The notes under the pieces are model-generated. The model saw nothing but the letters and a program-made list of their open reading frames with translations. It did no database searches and was not told the origin of the DNA. Source: DATJWY01 sp035500775 (GTDB taxonomy: Bacteria; Pseudomonadota; Alphaproteobacteria; Acetobacterales; Acetobacteraceae). Taken from it: a stretch of 6,901 nucleotides of DNA. The stretch is from positions 1-6,901 of the forward strand of contig DATJWY010000054.1 in NCBI GenBank assembly GCA_035500775.1. Reading direction: 5' to 3'. Every line of letters begins with the position of its first letter. The first letter of the stretch is position 1. Positions 1 through 4,662 of the stretch are shown in pieces. Both the position numbers and the translations under genes were made by a program.

Positions 1-58
1 GAGGCAAATTGAAAGCGGTTCAGACAACCGCGCGATACAGGGCGCCAGAGCGCGATAG
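1..58 (-). repeat. Partial dispersed repeat, inverted copy of 2899-2949
   Basis: Read on the minus strand, this stretch matches the plus strand at 2899-2949. A 13-base identical core (TCTGGCGCCCTGT; 37-49 here, 2899-2911 there) is followed by shared CGCGCG, CGCTTTC and GCCTC blocks, with small indels between. The window starts inside the element, so its left end is not visible. No coding potential is apparent. This is a by-eye alignment of diverged copies. Confidence 0.5.
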
Positions 59-76
59 TTTTAGGTTGACCTGCAA

Positions 77-137
77 GAAGGCCAGGGCACTGCCCCTGGA
101 CCCCGCCAAAGGCGGAGCCTTTGGAATCCATTACTTA
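77..137 (+). repeat. 61-bp dispersed palindromic repeat, copy 1
   Basis: This copy matches the reverse complement of 6254-6314 at about 55 of 62 aligned positions. It holds two hairpins: an imperfect CCAGGGC...GCCCCTGG, and CCAAAGGC/GCCTTTGG. It ends in the sequence GGAATCCATTACTTA, which both copies share exactly. This is non-coding, REP-like material. Confidence 0.75.
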
Positions 138-143
138 GAGCAA

Positions 144-240
144 TATCCGATCAGGTGGACTCATCTGATCGGATAAAATTGCCCGCCGAGCAAAAGACTT
201 AGAACATTATCCGTGAGCCGGGGCGAACGGAAAATGCTCC
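144..240 (+). repeat. Composite repeat unit, uninterrupted copy
   Basis: The unit opens with a perfect 11-bp stem (144-154 with 165-175) around a ten-base loop. A spacer follows, ending in CAAAAGACTTA, and then a GAACATTATCCG...GGGCGAACGG...AAATGCTCC segment. The same order of blocks occurs at 2569-2623 plus 2819-2861, where a 195-bp element splits it at the TA corresponding to 200-201. This copy therefore represents the empty site. No gene is seen here. Confidence 0.65.
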
Positions 241-297
241 CAGTATTGGGGGTCTGGGGCCTCAAGGCCCCAGTGGGGTTTGGGGCGAAGCCCCAAG
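241..297. repeat. GC-rich tandem hairpins downstream of otsA
   Basis: Two stable hairpins lie 40-80 bases beyond the otsA stop codon: a 9-bp stem at 254-262/265-273 with a 2-base loop, and a 7-bp stem at 280-286/290-296 with loop GAA. Positions 243-273 are nearly the reverse complement of 6221-6250 (about 29 of 31 positions), so this is a repeat-family module. It could stop or stabilise the otsBA transcript, but neither strand has a T-tract after the stems, so it is not a classic intrinsic terminator. Confidence 0.55.
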
Positions 298-335
298 CCT
301 CCGCGCTTCAACCTCAGGCAATCACGCTCCAGGCA

Positions 336-1682
336 TCAGGCCGCCTGCGCGGCCTTACCTTCGAGCGCCGCCATGAAGCTGTTCGCCCAGGCCGACGCCG
401 TGTCCCGCTCGACCGCATCCTCCAGCGTCCGCCATCGCCCCAGCCGCTCGGCCAATGGCAGGCTCAGCGCCTCGTGCAGCGCCTCGGCGATCTCGTCCGG
501 ATCATAGGGATTGACCACGATTGCGCCCTTCATCCCGGCGGCGGCGCCGGCGAAGCGCGAGAGCACCAGCACGCCCGGATCGGCCGGGTCCTGCGCCGCC
601 ACATACTCCTTGGCCACCAGATTCATGCCGTCCCGCAACGGGGTGACGAGCCCCACCCGCGCACGGCGATGGAAGCCGGCCAATGTGTCGCGAGCCAGCG
701 CCCGGGTGATATAATGCAGCGGCACCCAATCGAACTCGGCCGACTCGCCGTTGATCCGCCCGGCCAGTTCATCCAGTTCCCGCCGCAACGACCGGTATTG
801 CGCGACATCGCCCCGCGACACCGGGGCCACCTGCATGAACACCACCTTGTTGCGGTGTTCCGGGAACCGCTTCAGCAACCGCGCATAGCCGCGGAAACGC
901 TGCGGCAGGCCCTTCGAGTAATCCAGCCGGTCAACCCCAAGGATCAGCGCCCGGCCGGCGAGACTCTCATCCAGCCGCACCAGTTCCGGCCCGCCCACCG
1001 CCGCCTCGGCCGCCTTGCGGAAGGCAGCCGGATCAATGCCGATCGGATAGGCATGGGCCCGCGCCGGCACGCCGTTGGCGTCCAACGCCTGATTCAGATG
1101 CCGCGCATCGTCCTCCGTCTGCACGCCGATCAGGTCATAGGCCTCGAACGAGCGCAGCAGCCGGTCGCTCTGCGGCAGGATCTCGAACACCGCCGGAGGC
1201 GGGAACGGGATATGCAGGAAGAAGCCCACCCGGTTGTGCACGCCGCGTGTGCGCAGCGCCTGACCAAACGGGATCAGGTGATAATCATGCACCCAGATGA
1301 CGTCGTCAGGCCGCAGCAACGGGACCAGGGCGTCGGCGAACAGCGCGTTCACCTCCAGATAGGCCGCCAGATCCTCCCGGCTGAAATCCGCGAGCCCGGT
1401 CCGGCCGTGCATCAACGGCCACAACGCGCCGTTGGAAAACCCCTGGTAGAAGCCGCTATATTGCGCCTCGGTGAGATCCACGGTGGCGAACTGCACCCCG
1501 CTGCCGCGGGTGCGATGCGCCTTGCCCGCCCGCTCGCCCGGCACCTGATTGCCGGACCAGCCGAGCCAGAGCGTGTCACGGCCACGGATCGCGTCCTTCA
1601 GCGCGATCGCCAGCCCGCCGGCGAGCTGCGCCCGCTCACGGAGCGACGGCACCCGGTTGGACACGATGACTAGCCGCCCCAT
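336..1682 (-). CDS. otsA: Trehalose-6-phosphate synthase (UDP-forming) OtsA
   Basis: This cytoplasmic retaining glycosyltransferase (GT20, GT-B fold) transfers glucose from UDP-glucose to glucose-6-phosphate, giving trehalose-6-phosphate for OtsB. The 448-residue length fits bacterial OtsA (about 450-480). Visible family signatures are VSNR (7-10), GGL (22-24), LGWSG (40-44), the FSNGALWPL stretch (82-90), HDYHL (132-136), FFLHIPFP (154-161), GVDRLDYSKGLP (249-260), and TPLRDGMNLVAKEY (347-360). By position, R10, W42, Y79, W88, D133, R252, K257, D351 and E359 match residues that bind glucose-6-phosphate or UDP-sugar in E. coli OtsA, so the enzyme should be active. The ATG overlaps the end of otsB by 13 bases, with GAGGTG just upstream, so translation is probably coupled. 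Transcription likely starts before otsB. The stop is followed by GC-rich hairpins. Confidence 0.97.
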   Translation of the reverse strand: MGRLVIVSNRVPSLRERAQLAGGLAIALKDAIRGRDTLWLGWSGNQVPGERAGKAHRTRGSGVQFATVDLTEAQYSGFYQGFSNGALWPLMHGRTGLADFSREDLAAYLEVNALFADALVPLLRPDDVIWVHDYHLIPFGQALRTRGVHNRVGFFLHIPFPPPAVFEILPQSDRLLRSFEAYDLIGVQTEDDARHLNQALDANGVPARAHAYPIGIDPAAFRKAAEAAVGGPELVRLDESLAGRALILGVDRLDYSKGLPQRFRGYARLLKRFPEHRNKVVFMQVAPVSRGDVAQYRSLRRELDELAGRINGESAEFDWVPLHYITRALARDTLAGFHRRARVGLVTPLRDGMNLVAKEYVAAQDPADPGVLVLSRFAGAAAGMKGAIVVNPYDPDEIAEALHEALSLPLAERLGRWRTLEDAVERDTASAWANSFMAALEGKAAQAA

Positions 1683-2425
1683 GACACCTCGTTCCCCCCC
1701 GCGAGGCGCGCGAGCCAGCGGCGCACGCCGGCGGCATCGCCGAAGAGGTCGGGAACCCGCAGGCCCAGGCCACCCACTGCTTCCGCCGCGCGCATACCAT
1801 CCTCGTCGGTCACGTCGTCGCCGATGAAGATCGGCAGCCGTCCGGCGAAGGGCGCGGCGCGCATCAGCGCCTCCACGGCCGAGCCCTTATCCGTCCCGGC
1901 CGGCCGCACCTCCCAGGCCATCTTGGCGGCGAGCAGGTGGAACGCATCCGCCTGCTCGCGCACCAGCGCGGACAGCGCCGCATGCAAGGCCTCGCCGGCC
2001 TCCGGCGCCTGACGGTAATGCAGGACGAAGCCGTGGCGCTTGCTCTCCACCAGAACCCCGGGGTGCCGCGCCGCGAGACGCTCCGCCTCGGCGCGCCAAA
2101 GGGCGGGCGGATCCGGCAGGGGCACCCAGACCGGCGCGGCGCCGGGCGCCGGACGAATCGCCGTGCCGTGCTCGCCCGCGACCGCGTAGGGCACGTCGCC
2201 GAGCAACTGGTCCACCTGCGTGAGCGGCCGCCCGGTGACGACCGCGAGCGCATCGCCGCACAAGGCCCGCAACCGACGCAGGGTCGGCGGCAGATCCGCC
2301 GGCACGACCACGAGGTCCGGGGCCGGCGCGATGTCGATCAGGGTGCCGTCAAGATCCAGGAGGAACGCGGCGCGCCCCGGAGGGGGCAAGCGCGACGTTG
2401 TCTCGGGAGGAAGCGCAGCTTTCAT
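1670..2425 (-). CDS. otsB: Trehalose-6-phosphate phosphatase OtsB
   Basis: This HAD-superfamily (Cof-type cap) phosphatase hydrolyses trehalose-6-phosphate to trehalose, the second step of the OtsAB pathway. All HAD motifs are present in 251 residues: motif I DLDGTL (24-29) with nucleophile D24 and acid/base D26, motif II VVTGR (62-66) with T64, motif III lysine K180 in TDKG, and motif IV GDDVTDEDG (202-210). The AGEHG signature typical of OtsB lies at 83-87. The length is normal for bacterial OtsB. It is the first gene of the operon and overlaps otsA by 13 bases. The ATG at 2425 has GGAG about six bases upstream. An EcfG-like promoter sits so close (2435-2459) that this Shine-Dalgarno would lie upstream of the predicted transcript start. 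A leaderless message, or an internal start such as the TTG at residue 13, are alternatives. All motifs lie downstream of either start. Confidence 0.96.
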   Translation of the reverse strand: MKAALPPETTSRLPPPGRAAFLLDLDGTLIDIAPAPDLVVVPADLPPTLRRLRALCGDALAVVTGRPLTQVDQLLGDVPYAVAGEHGTAIRPAPGAAPVWVPLPDPPALWRAEAERLAARHPGVLVESKRHGFVLHYRQAPEAGEALHAALSALVREQADAFHLLAAKMAWEVRPAGTDKGSAVEALMRAAPFAGRLPIFIGDDVTDEDGMRAAEAVGGLGLRVPDLFGDAAGVRRWLARLAGGNEVSWGG

Positions 2426-2434
2426 GCAAGCTCC

Positions 2435-2459
2435 AACTGTCAGGGATCATCCCGGTTCC
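2435..2459 (-). promoter_or_regulatory. Putative EcfG-type general stress promoter for otsBA
   Basis: On the minus strand, GGAAC (2459-2455) is followed by 16 bases and AGTT (2438-2435). This fits the alphaproteobacterial EcfG/RpoE2 promoter pattern GGAAC-N16/17-cGTT at all positions except the weakly conserved first base of the -10 element. It ends ten bases before the otsB ATG, in the correct direction. Trehalose synthesis is a known general-stress output in several Alphaproteobacteria. A 7-bp inverted repeat (CCCGGTT 2451-2457, AACCGGG 2468-2474) overlaps the -35 element and may be coincidental. Confidence 0.55.
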
Positions 2460-2568
2460 CCCGATAAAACCGGGGCGGGAGAAGGAGGGGGGCATTGCAT
2501 CCCCGCGCTCCACCGGAACCAAGCCCCGTCGCCCTTGTCACGGGAGCCGCGCCGTCCGGACACGAAAT

Positions 2569-2623
2569 CCCATCGGATGGACTCATCCGATCAGATGAAA
2601 TTGCTTGCCAATCAAAAGACTTA
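2569..2623 (+). repeat. Composite repeat unit, second copy, left part (interrupted)
   Basis: This matches 147-201: a hairpin with the shared loop core GGACTC (7-bp stem 2572-2578/2585-2591), then GAAATTGCTTGCC and CAAAAGACTTA. The match stops at the TA at 2622-2623, where the 195-bp element begins. It resumes at 2819. Within the 2426-2971 gap, the bases between 2460 and 2568 show no gene or recognisable element beyond the otsB promoter region. Confidence 0.6.
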
Positions 2624-2818
2624 TACCAACCGCCGTAAGTCTTGACCGGCCAAGAAAGGCCAGGGCTCTGCCCTGGACCCGCTGGGGCCGTACGGCCCCA
2701 GACCCCATTCCATGAAAAATTTCAAATGGGTGCGGGTCTGGGGGCGCTGCCCCCAGCGGGGCGCGGGGCAGAGCCCCGCAGCTTCCCTGCATGGGTCAAT
2801 CAATAGAGTCGTTGGTAT
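2624..2818. mobile_element. 195-bp palindromic MITE-like element inserted at TA
   Basis: Terminal inverted repeats TACCAAC (2624-2630) and GTTGGTA (2811-2817) bound a non-coding element flanked by TA on both sides (2622-2623, 2819-2820). The inside is a long imperfect palindrome. The left arm has hairpins 2660-2666/2670-2676 and 2682-2701 (a perfect 20-base palindrome). The right arm has hairpins 2738-2745/2749-2756 and 2763-2769/2773-2779, and is similar to the inverted left arm. An AT-rich centre at about 2705-2729 joins them. No transposase is encoded. A TA duplication suits mobilisation by an IS630/Tc1-like or related enzyme encoded elsewhere, but that is inference. The uninterrupted relative at 144-240 supports insertion. 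Confidence 0.65.
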
Positions 2819-2861
2819 TAGAGCGTCTTCCGCGCGCCACGGGCGAACGGGGAACGCTCTG
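2819..2861 (+). repeat. Composite repeat unit, second copy, right part
   Basis: This continues the unit split by the MITE-like element and aligns with 200-240, sharing the block GGGCGAACGG at the same place. Its ends, AGAGCGT (2820-2826) and ACGCTCT (2854-2860), form an inverted repeat, so this half is itself a stem-loop. Confidence 0.55.
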
Positions 2862-2970
2862 GACCATGATCGGATCAGGTTGACCGACACGATCATGGTC
2901 TGGCGCCCTGTTTTGAGCGCGCGATTCACGCTTTCCGATTTTCAGCCTCAAGCTGATCGCGCTCCAAGGA
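2862..2970 (+). repeat. Palindromic repeat downstream of the DUF2155 gene
   Basis: A perfect 11-bp stem (2862-2872 with 2890-2900) around a 17-base loop is followed by a stretch (2899-2949) that recurs inverted at 1-49. It lies directly past the stop codon of the minus-strand cluster, so the stem-loop could protect or end that mRNA. No T-run characteristic of intrinsic termination is seen. Confidence 0.55.
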
Positions 2971-2971
2971 T

Positions 2972-3367
2972 CTACTGGCAGCGCACCAGACGGACGCCAT
3001 AGACGGGATGCTCCAGCATCGCCACCGCCGGCTCGCCGGAGAACATCCAGCCGTGGAAATCCGACGTCCCGGGCCGGGAATCGGTGATGTCGAGCATCGC
3101 CGTGGAATCCTGCGGCAGGTCTGGCGGACGCACCGCGCAGGCCCGCAGGGTGATGGTCAGGGTCTCGACAGTGGCGCTGTCGCCCACCCGCAGCCTGAGC
3201 GTGCTGGCCTGCGCGCTGACCTTGTCGAGCACGCGGATGGTCGCTTCCGAACGCGGCACCCAGCTATCCGGCGGGGAGATGCCGGGCGGCGTAACCTCGT
3301 CGGCGGCCCACGCCGGCAGGGCCAGGAGCGCGACGATCGGCAAGGTAAGCAGGCGGAACGCCTTCAT
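2972..3367 (-). CDS. Secreted DUF2155 domain-containing protein
   Basis: This is a 131-residue protein of the DUF2155 family, whose biochemical role is unknown. Residues 1-21 form a clear Sec signal peptide: K2 and R5, a hydrophobic core of Leu, Ile, Val and Ala, and a PAWA end before AD. The mature protein is therefore periplasmic or exported. Family features are the RACAVRPP stretch (75-82), FHGWMFSGEPA (104-114) and LEHPVYGVRL (118-127). Cys77 and Cys130 are the only cysteines and may form a disulfide. The ATG overlaps the stop of the upstream 71-residue gene by four bases (ATGA), with AGGGA as ribosome binding site, so the two are translationally coupled. It is the last gene of the cluster that starts with the NDUFA12-family gene, a linkage I recall from other Alphaproteobacteria. 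Family assignment is confident, function is not. Confidence 0.88.
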   Translation of the reverse strand: MKAFRLLTLPIVALLALPAWAADEVTPPGISPPDSWVPRSEATIRVLDKVSAQASTLRLRVGDSATVETLTITLRACAVRPPDLPQDSTAMLDITDSRPGTSDFHGWMFSGEPAVAMLEHPVYGVRLVRCQ

Positions 3368-3579
3368 GGTTCCCTCGGGTCCTTGAGCGCGGCCACCATG
3401 CCGGCGAGGATGGCCCGCATCGCTTCCGGGTCCACCCCCATCAACACGGCATCCTCGAAGACATCCCGCAACAGGCCGGCAAGCTCGGCATGGTTCTCGG
3501 CCAGCACGCGCAGCTTCTCCCGGCAGGAAACCGGGGTTCCATCAGCGAGCGGCCAGATAGCGGGAGGGTCGAGACTCAT
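3364..3579 (-). CDS. Small conserved-looking protein of unknown function
   Basis: I do not recognise a named family for this 71-residue product. It is Leu/Ala/Glu-rich after residue 18 and probably mostly helical, with one cysteine (C19), no signal peptide and no membrane segment. It is therefore likely cytoplasmic, unlike its two neighbours. It has a good Shine-Dalgarno (GGGAG) five bases before the ATG, lies 12 bases after the mlaD stop, and its stop overlaps the next start by four bases. That arrangement strongly supports real translation despite the short length. The slot between mlaD and the DUF2155 gene suggests co-regulation with envelope lipid transport. No catalytic motif can be seen. 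Confidence 0.7.
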   Translation of the reverse strand: MSLDPPAIWPLADGTPVSCREKLRVLAENHAELAGLLRDVFEDAVLMGVDPEAMRAILAGMVAALKDPREP

Positions 3580-3591
3580 GCTGCTCCCGCC

Positions 3592-4137
3592 TCACTGCAG
3601 GGGCGGGCTCAGCTTGCTGCCCTGGCCTGGCGCTTTCTGCCCGGCATCGCCGGCGGGCGCCGCGCCGGTACCCTGGCCGCCGCCGCTCTTGCTGGTGCTC
3701 ATGCTGAAGATGAACTTCCCGAGCAGCTGCTCCAGGCTCACCGAGCCCTGGGTAATGGTGATCTCGCCACCCGGCGGCAGCGTCTCCTGCTCGCCGCCAG
3801 GGGCGAGGGAGAGATACTTGCCGCCGAGCAGGCCGTCACTGGTCACGACGGCGCTGCTGTCCGAGGAAAGCCGCACGTCCTTCTCGACGGTGAAATCAAC
3901 ATTCGCCAGGAAGGTCTTCGGGTCGATATGCTCGGCGACGACGCTGCCGACCTTCACGCCGGCGATGCGCACATCGGCCCCCACCACCAGCCCGTCCACA
4001 TGGTCGAAAGCGGCGTGCAGCATGTAGCCGGAGGTTGTCCTCCGGCCACTATTGCCGAGCGCATAGGCGAGAAACCCCGCCGCCACCATCAATACGACCG
4101 CGCCGGTGATGATCTCGGCCGGATTACGTCGAGCCAC
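3592..4137 (-). CDS. mlaD: MlaD, MCE-domain subunit of the phospholipid transport system
   Basis: MlaD is the inner-membrane-anchored, periplasmic substrate-binding ring of the MlaFEDB ABC system, which moves phospholipids between inner and outer membranes. The 181-residue protein has an N-terminal membrane helix (about 8-28) and one MCE domain (about 36-115) containing VDGLVVGADVRIAGVKVG, DFTVEKDVRL and DGLLGGKYLSL. A segment rich in Leu, Phe and Ser (134-147) could be the C-terminal helix lining the hexamer pore. The low-complexity Gly/Pro/Ala tail (151-181) is probably disordered. The start is GTG, two bases after the stop of the NDUFA12-family gene and without a clear Shine-Dalgarno, so it probably depends on translational coupling. 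Genes for the permease (MlaE) and ATPase (MlaF) are not in this window and must be elsewhere. The single MCE domain and short length argue against PqiB or LetB types. Confidence 0.93.
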   Translation of the reverse strand: MARRNPAEIITGAVVLMVAAGFLAYALGNSGRRTTSGYMLHAAFDHVDGLVVGADVRIAGVKVGSVVAEHIDPKTFLANVDFTVEKDVRLSSDSSAVVTSDGLLGGKYLSLAPGGEQETLPPGGEITITQGSVSLEQLLGKFIFSMSTSKSGGGQGTGAAPAGDAGQKAPGQGSKLSPPLQ

Positions 4138-4139
4138 CG

Positions 4140-4496
4140 TCAGGCGCCCGGCGTCCAGGCTTCGTAATCACCGGTGGTCTTGGCGCGATGGCCACCCCGA
4201 TAATCGTGGCCGAGCGGGCGATAGCTCGCCGACGTCCCGGTCAGGTTGGGCTGGTGCGGCTTCTGCCACGTCTTGCGCGCCGACTCGGGCAACGGCGCGT
4301 CCGTGGTGTAGTGCAACCAGGCATGCCATTCCGGCGGCACCTCCGACGCCTCCGGCCGGCCGGCGTAGAGAACCCAACGCCGCCGGCGGGGATAGTCGGT
4401 GCGCTTGCGGCGCTCCTGATAATAGCGGTTTCCGTCGGCGTCCTGGCCGACGAATTGGCCTTGGAAGTAGGTGTAAAGTCGGGTGCCGATCGTCAT
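4140..4496 (-). CDS. NADH:ubiquinone oxidoreductase subunit NDUFA12 family protein
   Basis: This is a homologue of the mitochondrial complex I accessory subunit NDUFA12 (B17.2) and its assembly-factor paralogue NDUFAF2. In Alphaproteobacteria it belongs to complex I on the cytoplasmic side. The 118-residue product shows the family pattern: GQFVGQDADGNRYY (13-26), RRWVLY (39-44), PPEWHAWLHY (54-63), KPHQPNLTGT (79-88), SYRPLG (91-96) and YEAW near the C-terminus. It has no signal peptide or membrane helix. The reading frame is open to an ATG at 4532, giving 130 residues, but family members begin at a sequence like MTIGTRLY, so the ATG at 4496 was chosen. Neither start has a strong ribosome binding site. 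It is the first gene of the minus-strand cluster and is divergent from the NrdJ-like gene. It is about as long as other bacterial members. Confidence 0.92.
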   Translation of the reverse strand: MTIGTRLYTYFQGQFVGQDADGNRYYQERRKRTDYPRRRRWVLYAGRPEASEVPPEWHAWLHYTTDAPLPESARKTWQKPHQPNLTGTSASYRPLGHDYRGGHRAKTTGDYEAWTPGA

Positions 4497-4576
4497 GCCC
4501 CCGATATACGGAACCCTGAGGCCGCGGTCCATCCGGCTTGCATCGCCGATCCGGCAGGGCTGAAACGACCTTGCGT

Positions 4577-4585
4577 TTATCCACA
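4577..4585 (+). promoter_or_regulatory. Perfect consensus DnaA box
   Basis: TTATCCACA is an exact match to the strongest DnaA-binding 9-mer and stands in the 166-bp divergent gap between the NDUFA12-family gene and the NrdJ-like gene. E. coli nrdAB is known to be controlled by DnaA, so a box before an RNR-related gene is plausible biology. A single site can also arise by chance. Confidence 0.5.
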
Positions 4586-4628
4586 GGATTTTGTGGTCGG
4601 CGCGCCGGAATGACGCAAAATACCGGTT
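4581..4628 (+). promoter_or_regulatory. Putative tandem NrdR boxes
   Basis: Site 1 (4581-4596, CCACAGGATTTTGTGG) has 5-bp inverted ends and agrees with the NrdR consensus as I recall it (aCaCwAtATaTwGtgt) at about 11 of 16 positions. Site 2 (4613-4628) agrees at about 10 of 16. Their starts are 32 bp apart, the three-turn phasing usual for paired NrdR boxes. They lie 35-82 bases before the NrdJ-like ATG, and site 1 overlaps the DnaA box. No convincing -35/-10 pair could be fixed. Confidence 0.45.
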
Positions 4629-4662
4629 CCCGAGTTGGCAACCCTCGGCTTAGCATGCCGCC

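Noticed and set aside
77..300. Possible CRISPR array from closely spaced repeats
   Set aside because: The repeats are unlike one another, are palindromic modules of different sequence, and there are no regular unique spacers or cas genes.
213..1673. 486-residue plus-strand open frame opposite otsA
   Set aside because: It lies antisense to a clearly functional otsA, is Arg/His/Pro-rich with no recognisable domain, and is the usual frame shadow of GC-rich coding DNA.
2712..3002. Short open frames within the 2426-2971 gap
   Set aside because: They are composed of hairpin repeat sequence and cross element boundaries, with no ribosome binding site or protein similarity.
4497..4532. Extra 12 N-terminal residues for the NDUFA12-family protein
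   Set aside because: The frame is open to 4532, but the extension has no counterpart in the family and no good ribosome binding site, so it was treated as upstream sequence.
4634..4655. TTGGCA and TAGCAT as a sigma-70 promoter for the NrdJ-like gene
   Set aside because: The two hexamers are only about ten bases apart, far too close for a -35/-10 pair, and no alternative partner is convincing.
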